This document shows positions 45,881 to 54,619 of a stretch of 64,000 bases of DNA, in pieces. The notes beneath the pieces were generated by a model. That model saw only the letters and a list, made by a program, of their open reading frames with translations. It had not been told where the DNA came from and did no database searches. A program made the translations under genes and the position numbers. Numbering within the stretch: the stretch's first letter is position 1; each line of letters begins with the position of its first letter. Origin of the DNA: Verrucomicrobia bacterium CG1_02_43_26 (GTDB lineage Bacteria > Verrucomicrobiota > Verrucomicrobiia > Opitutales > CG1-02-43-26); NCBI GenBank assembly GCA_001872735.1, contig MNWT01000013.1, positions 1-64,000 on the forward strand, given 5' to 3'.

Positions 45881-46480
45881 TTACCTACCAAACGTACTTC
45901 GTGTCTGTTGCTTTGTGATCGGTACTTCATCAGACCACTCAATCACACCCGTTTGTATGTTTGTCAAAATCAAGTTAAATTTATACGACTTGCGTAACAC
46001 TTTGCTGTTACGTTCTACATAGGATACAATAGAACCAGTCACCATATACTCCGCACCATACTGCTTGCCGATGTCAGCTTTGTTATTAGGATCAACCATA
46101 CCGCTGTAGTTTTGGTACTCAAGCTCTTCCTTTTGATCCGCACGGGTTACTTTATCCGTAAAACGGAACTTCCCGGAGCGTATTAGCTGCGTGCGAATAG
46201 TATCGGTAATAGACTCTGTGTCAATGTGCTGATCTGTCTTATTACGTATACGGTCAACCACCACCAACGGTCTGCGGTCTTGCGTGATCGCTACCGTAGC
46301 GGGTGAAATAAGCATCGAGTCCACCATGTCATTAGCGACAAAGTTCACGTCAGAAAAACTAAAATCCGTCGTTAACGGCGTCGCGCTCACCGGCTCCGCG
46401 TAATCAACTTTTGTTGTCTTACAGCCCGTAAGCCCTATGAAAACCATCCCTGCTATCGCAATCCATATTTGTTTTTTCAT
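45881..46480 (-). CDS. lpoB: LpoB-like lipoprotein, penicillin-binding-protein activator
   Basis: A 199-aa outer-membrane lipoprotein. The lipobox is GLTGC (residues 16-20) after a hydrophobic leader. The C-terminal domain with VVVDRIRNKTDQHIDTESITDTIRTQLIRSGKF and YMVTGSIVS is the LpoB/YcfM fold, which crosses the periplasm to stimulate PBP1b peptidoglycan synthesis. The companion YcfL-like lipoprotein gene lies 12 bp upstream, the same pairing as in E. coli. Partner PBP is not in the window. Confidence 0.85.
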   Translation of the reverse strand: MKKQIWIAIAGMVFIGLTGCKTTKVDYAEPVSATPLTTDFSFSDVNFVANDMVDSMLISPATVAITQDRRPLVVVDRIRNKTDQHIDTESITDTIRTQLIRSGKFRFTDKVTRADQKEELEYQNYSGMVDPNNKADIGKQYGAEYMVTGSIVSYVERNSKVLRKSYKFNLILTNIQTGVIEWSDEVPITKQQTRSTFGR

Positions 46481-46492
46481 ATTATCTTTATA

Positions 46493-46957
46493 CTAGTTTA
46501 ATTTTTTACGAATAGAAACACGAAAAGATTGTGCCTGCGTTGTCTTGGGAACAACCGTCACCGTCTTGAAAACTTTTCCGTCCATAGGCAAGGGTGACCA
46601 CCCAAGCGCTTGGCCTTCTAGCTCTTTGCCAGACGCGTCAAACCAAGATGCTCGGTATTCTAAAAGAACTGGCTTTCGGTTAGACCCCATTAGCCCAACT
46701 TGCACTTGCCTTATCCCGCCAACCGTAGCACCGTTAACCGATACAACTTGAAAACCGTATTTAGAGGAAAGATTACCGTTAATAGTAACCGCTAAATTGC
46801 CTTTCGCGGGAAAAGAACCTTCAATCGCGACACCTGATATATAGCCCAACTCCTGTACGCTTACGCCATTATACGTCTTTAATCCTCTGTCTAAAGTACA
46901 CCCGTTAGCGAGAAAAAGTGTGGCTATCAAAATAAGCGAAAGTTGTATGTGTCTCAT
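46493..46957 (-). CDS. YcfL-like lipoprotein (DUF1425)
   Basis: A 154-aa lipoprotein with lipobox LANGC at about residues 16-20. The mature domain has a beta-sandwich look (GNLAVTINGNLSSKYGFQVVSVNGATVGGIRQVQVGLMGSNRKPVLLEYRASWFDASGKELEG), matching the YcfL family found upstream of lpoB in enterobacteria. Its biochemical role is not known. The divergent pabB lies about 70 bp away. Confidence 0.8.
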   Translation of the reverse strand: MRHIQLSLILIATLFLANGCTLDRGLKTYNGVSVQELGYISGVAIEGSFPAKGNLAVTINGNLSSKYGFQVVSVNGATVGGIRQVQVGLMGSNRKPVLLEYRASWFDASGKELEGQALGWSPLPMDGKVFKTVTVVPKTTQAQSFRVSIRKKLN

Positions 46958-47029
46958 AATATTTTCTACAAAAATGAAAGATATCAGAAAAGTTTGCTTA
47001 TTTCTTCTCTTTTAATCAAGCTTTTTCCC

Positions 47030-48445
47030 ATGCTTGTCGAAAGAATCGATCATTTTGATACACAAGAGCTTTTCAATCGTTTCGCTCATCGTAACTATGC
47101 CTTTTTCTTGGATAGTGGTAGGGGCTATGGTGACTTGGGTAAATTCTCGTTCATCGGGTGCGATCCTTTTCTCGTATTTAAGTCAAAAGGCAATAAACTT
47201 TCAATCACCACGACTGGGGATTCCGCTTCGCCTAACACTTCCAATGGCGCTCCTTTAGATACGCTACGTCTTCTGCTGCGTGAATATGCCGTTATCAACG
47301 AAAGCGACTTTCCTTTTATCGGTGGCGCTGTCGGCTTCTTCGGCTACGAGCTTTGCCATCAATTAGAAAAATTACCGCATACAACAACAGATGATCGCAA
47401 CATAGAGGATCTACAGCTCGGTTTTTATGATGGTATCATTGCCATCGATCATGTCAAAAATGAGGCCTACGCCATCACACTTGGTCTCTCTATGCCCGCA
47501 GAAGAGCGTATGGCAGAGCTCTTAGCTATTGTAAATGAGGATATTGTGCTTCCACTTCCTAGCTTAAGCAAGCAAGCCGACTTTCAACCGGACATGTCCC
47601 AATTTGAGGCTAGCTTGTCTCCCGCCGAACACCACAGCGCCGTCAATAAGATCAAGGACTATATCGCCGCTGGAGATGCCTACGAGGTCAACTTAACCCT
47701 GCGTTTTGAGTGCGCTTTGCTCGATAATCCGATTAATATCTACAATCACCTGCGTCAAATAAACCCGGCTCCGTTTAGCGCTTTCCTTGGCTTTGATGAT
47801 CTTCAGGTTCTCTCCGCTTCTCCGGAGCTTTTTCTTAAAAAACAGAGCCAATACATCGAAACGCGGCCGATTAAGGGCACTCGCCCACGGGGCAAGAATG
47901 AGGCCGAGGATCTCCGTCTGCGCGAGGAGCTCCTCCAAAGCGAAAAGGACAAAGCTGAGCTCCTCATGATTGTAGACTTGGCCAGAAACGACCTCGGGCG
48001 TGTCTGCGAGTATGGCTCCGTTAAGGAAGAAAACGTCTTTGCCGTCAGTGCCTTTCCTTCCGTATTCCATTTAGATGCAACCATCAGCGGCACGCTCCGT
48101 CCAAGGTTAGATATAGTAGACGCGCTCAAAGCAGCTTTCCCTGGTGGCTCCATCACCGGCGCTCCTAAAATCAGATCCATGGAAATCATAGATGAAATAG
48201 AGCCCACCCAGCGCGACATCTACACAGGCGCGATCGGCTACATCGGCTTTGATGGAAACGCTTGCCTAAACATCGCCATACGCACCATCATCTGCAAAAA
48301 CGAAAAGGCTTATTTTCACGTCGGCGGTGCCATCGTATGGGACTCCTCTCCAGAGGACGAATACCAAGAAGCCCTCCACAAGGGTCGCCTGCTCGCCAAA
48401 GCCCTCCAATACACACAACAGGAAGATGCTTGCCTCGTCCGATAA
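47030..48445 (+). CDS. pabB: Aminodeoxychorismate synthase component I
   Basis: Chorismate-binding enzyme of the folate pathway. With a glutamine amidotransferase it converts chorismate to 4-amino-4-deoxychorismate. Motifs: N-terminal FIGCDPFLVF, DAYEVNLTLRF with the family's K/A-type active site, PAPFSAFL, ASPELFL, the RPIKGTRPR signature, DLARNDLGRVC, AAFPGGSITGAPK and GGAIVWDSSPEDEY. I start at the ATG at 47030 (472 aa); the upstream frame to 46943 would add 29 unconserved residues. pabC follows with a 20-bp overlap. The TrpE-like fold is distinguished by the PabC neighbour. Confidence 0.9.
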   Translation: MLVERIDHFDTQELFNRFAHRNYAFFLDSGRGYGDLGKFSFIGCDPFLVFKSKGNKLSITTTGDSASPNTSNGAPLDTLRLLLREYAVINESDFPFIGGAVGFFGYELCHQLEKLPHTTTDDRNIEDLQLGFYDGIIAIDHVKNEAYAITLGLSMPAEERMAELLAIVNEDIVLPLPSLSKQADFQPDMSQFEASLSPAEHHSAVNKIKDYIAAGDAYEVNLTLRFECALLDNPINIYNHLRQINPAPFSAFLGFDDLQVLSASPELFLKKQSQYIETRPIKGTRPRGKNEAEDLRLREELLQSEKDKAELLMIVDLARNDLGRVCEYGSVKEENVFAVSAFPSVFHLDATISGTLRPRLDIVDALKAAFPGGSITGAPKIRSMEIIDEIEPTQRDIYTGAIGYIGFDGNACLNIAIRTIICKNEKAYFHVGGAIVWDSSPEDEYQEALHKGRLLAKALQYTQQEDACLVR

Positions 48446-49073
48446 AAACCTGGGCTTATTCGAAACGCTTAAGGTCACAAACAGCAAACCCGTATTCTTC
48501 CAAGAGCACTGGGATCGCTTCGCACACAGCTGCTCAACCCTTGGCCTACACTGCCCGCTTAGCTACTCAGAACTAGAAGCGCAATGCACACAAAATCTCC
48601 CCACAGAGGGCTTCCTCAAGTACACCCTTCTAAACAACAAACTAACAATCGAAACCGGCCCCCCTCGCTACACACCCGCAGACTTCAAACGCGGCTTCCG
48701 CCTAACGTTTTCAAACACCCCACGCCCCACAACTGATCGGCTCTACAAATTTAAAACCACCTGCTACGACTTCACCGAACGCCACAAAGCCCAACAGGCC
48801 GGCTTTGACGATTGCATCTTCCTCACCCCCGAAGGTTACATCACCGAAACCAGCATAGCCAACATCTTCTTCCGTATCGGCAAAACCCTCTACACCCCTT
48901 CCCTAGACTGCCCCATCCTCCCCGGCATCATCCGTGCGAAAATCATAGAAAGGGAAGAAAATGTCGTGGAAGGTCTTTTCAAAAGGGAAATACTTCTCGA
49001 TGCAGACGAAATCTTCTTAACGAATTCGTTAATGGGGGCGATGGAGGTTAGGGAGGTTAAATCAGTCATATAA
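48426..49073 (+). CDS. pabC: Aminodeoxychorismate lyase, PLP class IV
   Basis: Class IV aminotransferase-fold enzyme that releases 4-aminobenzoate and pyruvate for folate synthesis. About 215 aa from the ATG at 48426, which overlaps the end of pabB. Conserved segments: GLFETLKV at the start, YKFKTTCYDF with the likely PLP lysine, the DDCIFLTPEGYITETSIANIFF phosphate-binding signature, and PILPGIIRAKIIE at the C-terminal side. The upstream in-frame start at 48327 lies within pabB and is improbable. The gene overlaps the convergent HEPN gene by 8 bp. Confidence 0.9.
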   Translation: MLASSDKNLGLFETLKVTNSKPVFFQEHWDRFAHSCSTLGLHCPLSYSELEAQCTQNLPTEGFLKYTLLNNKLTIETGPPRYTPADFKRGFRLTFSNTPRPTTDRLYKFKTTCYDFTERHKAQQAGFDDCIFLTPEGYITETSIANIFFRIGKTLYTPSLDCPILPGIIRAKIIEREENVVEGLFKREILLDADEIFLTNSLMGAMEVREVKSVI

Positions 49074-50451
49074 CTTCCTGTGGAGGCTCACTTTCCTCGG
49101 CAATAATGTCATCTTCAATCAATACTTTTTTTAAGTGGTAAAACTCATACCAAGGAGACCCCCTCGAAGACTTTTCTTTACTCACATTCTCCGCAAAATT
49201 ACACCAAAGCGCATTATGGTCCTCAACGCTTAACTCTTTCGATCGCTGATACAACTTTACAAGAAGCATATCTATATTCCCAGTAGAATATACATGGTCA
49301 TCAAAGCCAACAATAACTGCTCTTACGTCTTCTGCGTCAAGCAATTCTATATATGGAAATAAACACTTATTCCCATTACTACGAATACTCTCCCATGATG
49401 TTGATTCCTTCATTAACTCTATCACCAAGCTCTTAAATCCTACCCAAACAACAATTGATAAAACTTCTATCCGTTCTTTATATTCAAAGCTCTTCACCCT
49501 AGCGCTCAAAGCATCCTTAATCTCAGGCACCCCGGAATCAGAATATTCAACCCCTTCAAAACAACGTATCATCTCCTCTGCCGAAAGCTTCTTTATGCGG
49601 TCACAAATAAGAATTTTCACCGATCCTTCCAATCCTTCGTATGATTTTGGATAAAGATTAAAAAACGCAAAGACATGCTTAAACCAAAATCGCTCAGCAT
49701 CCATCAAAAGCAGACACAATTTTTCTTTAATAGTAACCCGAAGAATATCAGGCTTTTTGCCTTCAATAGCCTTCAGTACAATCAGTATCCTTTTAAGTTT
49801 TGTGTTCTCCAACTCCAAATCACTCTTAAAAAGCGTTTTTAAAATTACTATACATAAATTTCGAAATACAGAATCCTTGGCACGTCCTAATCGGTGGTTA
49901 GATTTTAAAAGTTCGATTGCGCTTTCTTCATCATCCGGAAGTTTTTCGATATCATTTAAAATTTTTTCTATTAACATCTTGCCCTGAACAGGTTCCAATA
50001 TTAGCAAATATTTACAAGCGGCTACCATATGCGCTCGAACATTTTCGGGAGTAACCTTAAAATGTTCCCCTTCGTTTTGAAACGTAGGGTGAACACAAAT
50101 ATTTCTGTCATCCTTTAACCGCTCCAAATACGTTCGCTCCAGCGGGGTTATTATTTCCAATTTGTCACAGGCATCCGTCAGCAACTCGTTTTCAAACTTC
50201 TGCATGCTCATTTTATCAGTTATTTTAATCTGATCCAACTCTTTAGCCAATTTTTGCGCGCGCTCATCCCCGCTATCACTCAATTCTTTAATTTTCTCCA
50301 TGATATCAATGCACACCGCAACCCAAGTTGTTGTTAAAGCTGCTCGGTAGGCTCCTGCACGATAAGCAGTAATTGCTTCACACATATATTCTTTAGAAAA
50401 TGAACTTCTAATTCGTCCTGCCAATTCATCTAAATCAGTAAGATGGTACAT
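49066..50451 (-). CDS. HEPN-motif protein, possible ribonuclease or defence effector
   Basis: A 461-aa protein with no signal peptide. The first 165 residues look like a HEPN all-helical domain: CEAITAYRAGAYRAALTTTWVAVCIDIMEKI forms the helix pair and DDRNICVHPTF holds an R-x4-H motif (R-N-I-C-V-H), the catalytic signature of HEPN RNases. The remaining 300 residues are helical with no recognised domain, possibly a sensing or binding part. It has a real Shine-Dalgarno (AAGGAG) 8 nt before the ATG, unlike most genes here, and lies beside the AbiE island. Function is inferred from the motif only; some HEPN domains are inactive. Confidence 0.65.
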   Translation of the reverse strand: MYHLTDLDELAGRIRSSFSKEYMCEAITAYRAGAYRAALTTTWVAVCIDIMEKIKELSDSGDERAQKLAKELDQIKITDKMSMQKFENELLTDACDKLEIITPLERTYLERLKDDRNICVHPTFQNEGEHFKVTPENVRAHMVAACKYLLILEPVQGKMLIEKILNDIEKLPDDEESAIELLKSNHRLGRAKDSVFRNLCIVILKTLFKSDLELENTKLKRILIVLKAIEGKKPDILRVTIKEKLCLLLMDAERFWFKHVFAFFNLYPKSYEGLEGSVKILICDRIKKLSAEEMIRCFEGVEYSDSGVPEIKDALSARVKSFEYKERIEVLSIVVWVGFKSLVIELMKESTSWESIRSNGNKCLFPYIELLDAEDVRAVIVGFDDHVYSTGNIDMLLVKLYQRSKELSVEDHNALWCNFAENVSKEKSSRGSPWYEFYHLKKVLIEDDIIAEESEPPQEVI

Positions 50452-50683
50452 CGATCTATCTCCTTATGTTTATTTCCGAGCAACTCACGTTTTCTCAATA
50501 TCCATACCATGCTCGTCCAAACCAATGTAATACGATTTTGCTCAGAAATCAAATAACGCAACTAGATTCAAGCCCACGAAGTTGAATCGATACTGTTTGC
50601 AGTAGTTTGCATATTCCCCAATCCACCAATTGGACATCACACACCCCAAAACTACCTACCCTTAAACCCGTTACTTATTTCAC

Positions 50684-50713
50684 TTGACTTTTCCCATTCG
50701 GCTAGGGTATAAT
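50684..50713 (+). promoter_or_regulatory. Strong sigma-70 promoter at the left arm of a cruciform
   Basis: TTGACT (50684-50689) and a consensus TATAAT (50708-50713) are 18 bp apart. The TATAAT lies inside the left inverted-repeat arm, so transcription would begin in or just after the hairpin. A mirrored TATAAT on the minus strand occupies the right arm, but without a matching -35. Confidence 0.55.
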
Positions 50714-50773
50714 CCTTTATTGCCAAAAAATGCTTGCAGCATGTCCCAATAAAGGATTATACCCTAGCCGAAT
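50696..50773. repeat. 27-bp perfect inverted repeat with inner hairpin
   Basis: Left arm 50696-50722 and right arm 50747-50773 are perfect reverse complements (ATTCGGCTAGGG... and ...CCCTAGCCGAAT), with a 24-nt spacer that itself folds (ATGCT/AGCAT). A T-run follows the right arm on the plus strand. No flanking target duplication is evident. Confidence 0.85.
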
Positions 50774-50865
50774 TTTTAAAAAAAACTTAAAGCATTAAAA
50801 CGCCACATCCGTTTTCCCAAAAGAAAGCTATTTTTGTTTTCGTTACTAACACAACATCCGTGCAC

Positions 50866-50898
50866 AAAAAAAGCCGTTTCGATAAAAAACTGCTTTTT

Positions 50899-50900
<2 letters not shown>
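50866..50900 (-). terminator. Terminator of the first initiator tRNA gene
   Basis: On the minus strand, AAAAAGC-AGTTT and AAA-C-GGCTTTTT form a hairpin ending in a T-run, just past the tRNA 3' end. Confidence 0.55.
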
Positions 50901-50994
<94 letters not shown>

Positions 50995-51129
50995 ACAATC
51001 TCGGCTAGAGAAGCAAGAAAATCATAACCTTCTTTAAATAAGCAACTTAAAACGAAACATTGTTTTCCGTTTTTGCTTGAAATATATACAAAAGGTATGC
51101 ATGTATTTATATATGATGACCTTTTATAT

Positions 51130-51729
51130 ATGAACGACTTGAAAGACAAAATCTTAAAGTATATTAAAAAAAGAAAAATCGTCAGGAGAAGGGATCTCAA
51201 GGAAATTGGCGCGCCTCCTTACTACCTCAATCTATTGGAAAGCGAAGGAAAGGTGCAAAAACTGGGTCGTGGGCTCTATTGCTCCAATGATTACGAATTT
51301 GATGAAAAACAGAGTTATATAGAAATCTGCAAACGAGTCCCGCATGGCGTAATTTGCCTTCTTTCCGCTCTCACTTTTTACGAAATCACGACACAGAACC
51401 CTTACCAGATCTGGGTTGCCGTAGATCGTAAGGCGAAACCCCCTAAACTCGATTACCCACCTATTCGCGCTTTTCAATTCTCGGGAAAAGCCTTTACTGA
51501 AGGGGTTGAGAAAATCAAAAGACAGGGTACGGAAATCAAAGTATACTGCCCGGCTAAAACGGTTGCCGACTGTTTTAAATATAGAAACAAAATCGGGATA
51601 GATGTCGCCATTGAAGCTCTCCGGGATACTTGGCGACGGAAGCTGCTTACCTTAAAGGAACTCAATTATTACGCCAAGATATGCCGCGTCCAAAAGGTAA
51701 TGAAGCCTTATGTTGAGTCATTGATTTAA
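51130..51729 (+). CDS. AbiEi-type antitoxin (type IV toxin-antitoxin)
   Basis: A 200-aa AbiEi-family protein. The N-terminal winged helix (about 1-50, RRRDLKEIGAPPYYLNLLESEGKVQKLGRGLYC) probably binds and represses the operon promoter, and the C-terminal antitoxin domain holds CLLSALTFYEITTQNP, PAKTVADCFKYRNKIG and IEALRDTW. I start at the ATG at 51130 (MNDLKDKILKYIKK, the usual family N-terminus); an in-frame TTG at 51073 and ATG at 51097 lie upstream. The toxin gene follows 13 bp on. The locus is bracketed by the two tRNA repeats. Confidence 0.85.
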   Translation: MNDLKDKILKYIKKRKIVRRRDLKEIGAPPYYLNLLESEGKVQKLGRGLYCSNDYEFDEKQSYIEICKRVPHGVICLLSALTFYEITTQNPYQIWVAVDRKAKPPKLDYPPIRAFQFSGKAFTEGVEKIKRQGTEIKVYCPAKTVADCFKYRNKIGIDVAIEALRDTWRRKLLTLKELNYYAKICRVQKVMKPYVESLI

Positions 51730-51742
51730 CCGCCAACGTTTG

Positions 51743-52174
51743 ATGAAAAACCTACCCCTATCTATACTGAACAAACTTCGAAATATAGCAAAAAACAGAG
51801 GAGAGGATTCCGAAACACTGCTATATAGATATGTTGTCGAAAGATTTCTATACCGTTTGAGCATTTCAGAATACAAGGATAAGTTTTTCCTAAAAGGTGC
51901 CTTCCTCTTTACGATCTGGGATAACGAGCCTCATAGACCCACCCGCGATATCGATTTTTCGGGAAACATACCTAATCAAATCGAAACATTGAAAGAGATA
52001 CTTAAAAATATTTGTGCTATCCCGTATCCCGAGGATGGTCTGGCTTTTGACCTCGATTCTACAGAAGGCGAGATCATCAGAGAAGGTCAAAGTTATGGTG
52101 GCGTACGACTAAAGCAAATTGTCTCACTGAATTCTTTTCTTACTCCAGTGATAAATGCTTTGAAAAAAGCTTGA
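51743..52174 (+). pseudogene. AbiEii-type toxin gene, C-terminally truncated
   Basis: A 143-aa N-terminal half of an AbiEii (DUF1814) nucleotidyltransferase. The KGAFLF and RPTRDIDF segments form the nucleotidyltransferase G and DxD motifs, with a GVRLKQI stretch at the break. Family members run to about 290-300 aa; the second catalytic half is missing, and the frame ends in unconserved SLNSFLTPVINALKKA before a stop. No continuation is found in the 60 bp before the tRNA repeat. Probably inactive; the upstream antitoxin is intact. I start at ATG 51743, after an in-frame TTG. Confidence 0.75.
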
Positions 52175-52199
52175 TGAACAATTAATAAGGCCTACCCCA

Positions 52200-52229
52200 T
52201 AAAAAAATCGTTTTAGTAAAAAACGATCT
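52200..52229 (-). terminator. Terminator of the second initiator tRNA gene
   Basis: On the minus strand, ATCGTTTT and AAAACGAT form a hairpin followed by seven T residues. Confidence 0.65.
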
Positions 52230-52231
52230 TA

Positions 52232-52327
<96 letters not shown>

Positions 52328-52471
52328 TCAGTATAGTAGGATCACCTCATCTTTTTTGCAAGCTTTTTTATTAAAAAAATTAACTTTTCAAAAACCTTCG
52401 CCCTAATAACGCCCCAGAACATAGCTGTCCTATCTCCTCTCACCTCAAAAAGTAAACAAAAGAGCACTCCT

Positions 52472-52511
52472 TTCCTTATTAAAGTTTAGTCCATTAACCT
52501 TTAATAAGGAA
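52472..52511. repeat. 13-bp perfect inverted repeat
   Basis: Arms 52472-52484 and 52499-52511 are perfect reverse complements around a 14-nt loop. There is no T-run on either strand, so it is not a typical terminator. Confidence 0.75.
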
Positions 52512-52517
52512 TCGACT

Positions 52518-52539
52518 GTTTGTTCCAGGTGGAACAAAC
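52518..52539. promoter_or_regulatory. parS-like palindrome, 10-bp arms
   Basis: Perfect 10-bp arms GTTTGTTCCA/TGGAACAAAC around a GG centre. The core TGTTCCAGGTGGAACA differs from canonical parS at three positions and from the reverse complement of the 5308 site at only two symmetric positions. Confidence 0.45.
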
Positions 52540-52709
52540 TCCCTCCATTAAAGCGAACTTATACTGAAGAATTTCCGACAAAATAACGAATTTAAACCGC
52601 ACTCCGGAACGCCACTTATGTCGAAATTAAATCACAAAAAAAGATGACTAAACCAAGGAAATAGCGAGATTATTCATAACCGGAAACCCACCCAATTTTC
52701 CCACTATAA

Positions 52710-53744
52710 TTACAACCGTAATGCCGGATCAAACGAAAGCTTTTCGCTCCCGGCATCAAAACAGCCTTCAGGGTCAATATAGGCAGCAAACGCGATCATA
52801 CCGGCGTTATCTCCCGTATGCTGCGGTTTGGCAATAAAGGGCTTTGCCTGCCTCTCCCTAGCAATTTCAGAAAAGCGTTCCCGCAACACCTTATTATTCG
52901 CTACACCACCGGAAAGGCCTGCGCTCGCATACTTCTTTTCACTCAAGAACCATTCCAGCTTCCAGCAGAGCTGATCCATAACTGCCGCCTGGTAGCTGGC
53001 ACACAGATCGTTTAAATTCCCAGAAAGCTCATTATCACTCATCTTTTCAAGGACATAACGCAGGCTCGTCTTGAGCCCGGAAAAGCTAAAGCGGCCGTCC
53101 TTGCTCTTTCCTAAAGCCCTCGGGAAGTCAAAGGCTTCTCTATTGCCGTTTTTCGCCTTTTTCTCAATAAGCGCCCCTCCAGGGTACGGCATACCGAGGA
53201 GTTTAGCCCCTTTATCTAAAGCTTCTCCCGCCGCATCATCAATTGTTTCCGCTAAAATAGTGATCTCGCCGTTCTCACACAGCTCAAAGATAATTGTATT
53301 GCCGCCTGAAACGATCATGCCTAAATGAGGCAAAAGGGCTTTGTATTCGGCCATAAAAGCCTCAGGGTCGGCCTCAAACAGCTCAATAAAGGGCGAAAAG
53401 GCGTGTCCCCTCAAATGGTTTACTCCAACAACCGGCACTCCCCATGCCAATGATAATGCCCTTGCCATTGCGATTCCGAGCGCCAAACACCCAGCTAGCC
53501 CTGGTCCATACGTAACAGCAATCTTATCGACTCTTGCATCCCCATCAGACAGCACCTTCAATGGTGATTCCATTAGGCGAGGCAGGTTATTAAGATGCTC
53601 ACGAGATGCAAGCGCGGGCACAACGCCGCCATACTCACTATGCAGGGCAAGTTGGCTATGTATCCATTCCCCTAAAAACCCCTTAGCCGGGTCCAGTAAA
53701 GCAAGCGCAGACTCGTCGCACGAACTCTCAATCGCCAAAATCAT
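52710..53744 (-). CDS. tsaD: tRNA N6-threonylcarbamoyladenosine synthase subunit TsaD
   Basis: Kae1/Gcp ATPase-fold protein that transfers the threonylcarbamoyl group to A37 of ANN-decoding tRNAs, in the TsaB-TsaD-TsaE complex. The 344-aa length is standard. Motifs: AIESSCDESALAL at the N-terminus, the metal site NHLRGHAFSPF (H-x3-H), MIVSGGNTIIF, TIDDAAGEALDKGAKLLG, and the late GLSGGVANNKVLRERF and AKPQHTGDNAGMIA. TsaB and TsaE genes are elsewhere. It ends upstream of the palindrome region on the minus strand. Confidence 0.95.
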   Translation of the reverse strand: MILAIESSCDESALALLDPAKGFLGEWIHSQLALHSEYGGVVPALASREHLNNLPRLMESPLKVLSDGDARVDKIAVTYGPGLAGCLALGIAMARALSLAWGVPVVGVNHLRGHAFSPFIELFEADPEAFMAEYKALLPHLGMIVSGGNTIIFELCENGEITILAETIDDAAGEALDKGAKLLGMPYPGGALIEKKAKNGNREAFDFPRALGKSKDGRFSFSGLKTSLRYVLEKMSDNELSGNLNDLCASYQAAVMDQLCWKLEWFLSEKKYASAGLSGGVANNKVLRERFSEIARERQAKPFIAKPQHTGDNAGMIAFAAYIDPEGCFDAGSEKLSFDPALRL

Positions 53745-53892
53745 TGCCGGTAATCATCCAATAATTCACCTTTTAAAGCAATTTTTTAATTCAAACCACC
53801 CCCACCCCAGCCCCAAGGCCACTAAACTTGATTCTTGTTCTTTTCCCATTTTACTGAAATAGTATTCTCCAATATTAATCAATTTATTACAT

Positions 53893-54273
53893 ATGGCAGA
53901 AGTCCCTCAAAACCTGAAATACACTAAGGAACACGAATGGGTGGAGCTTACAGGCGGCAAACAAGCAACCATAGGCATTACCCACCACGCGCAGGAGGCC
54001 TTGGGCGACATCACTTTTATAGAACTGCCCTCCATTGGGAAGCATTTCAAAAAGGGCGAGATCTTCGGGGTCGTAGAATCCGTCAAAGCTGCTTCAGACC
54101 TATACATGCCCGTAGGCGGAACGGTCGTTGAAGTAAATAAATCCCTCGAAACCGGCCCAGAGCAGGTAAACTCCTCCCCTTACGCCAATGGCTGGATGCT
54201 CAAAATCGAAGCAGATAATGAGGCCGAAATCAATGAGCTCCTGTCAGCTAAAGATTACGCAGCGATCATCTAA
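53893..54273 (+). CDS. gcvH: Glycine cleavage system H protein
   Basis: Lipoyl carrier that shuttles the aminomethyl group between the P, T and L proteins. The 126-aa sequence has the normal fold: KYTKEHEWVEL, GITHHAQEALGDITFIELP, and the lipoylation site K65 in VESVKAASDLYMP. It stands alone; gcvP and gcvT are not in the window. The octanoyltransferase encoded at 15.5 kb could modify it. The ATG is preceded by ACAT without a Shine-Dalgarno. Confidence 0.95.
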   Translation: MAEVPQNLKYTKEHEWVELTGGKQATIGITHHAQEALGDITFIELPSIGKHFKKGEIFGVVESVKAASDLYMPVGGTVVEVNKSLETGPEQVNSSPYANGWMLKIEADNEAEINELLSAKDYAAII

Positions 54274-54347
54274 CGCACGCGAGTCGCGCACTGCAGCAAG
54301 TATTTACTAACGTTTTTTTCTTTTTGACAAATCAACATTCCAGCACA

Positions 54348-54599
54348 ATGATGTCGTCCATGGACAATAAAAAATTGATCAGTAAGGGTGGTATCTTTTT
54401 TGACTTATTGCTTACCGCTGCTTTCTTCGTATTCATGACAACGGTCTGCATTCCCCACGTGCCCGCCCAAACAGAGACTATGCGGCTTATTTTTGGGATC
54501 TACGGATCCACTTGTCTCACCGGTGTATTTTGGCTTGCCCTCCAACTATTCCGTGTCACCCGAGTAGACTACGCACGCAGTCGCAAAAACAAGAGTTAA
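54348..54599 (+). CDS. Small two-helix membrane protein
   Basis: Not recognised. About 83 aa with two hydrophobic segments (GIFFDLLLTAAFFVFMTTV and IFGIYGSTCLTGVFWLALQLF) and a basic C-terminus (YARSRKNKS), predicted to lie inside. I start at ATG 54348; the frame also begins with a TTG at 54324, and an ATG at 54360 is possible. It lies after gcvH and ends at a terminator shared with tatC. No function is proposed. Confidence 0.55.
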   Translation: MMSSMDNKKLISKGGIFFDLLLTAAFFVFMTTVCIPHVPAQTETMRLIFGIYGSTCLTGVFWLALQLFRVTRVDYARSRKNKS

Positions 54600-54619
54600 A
54601 ACAATCTTTAGATTTTAAA

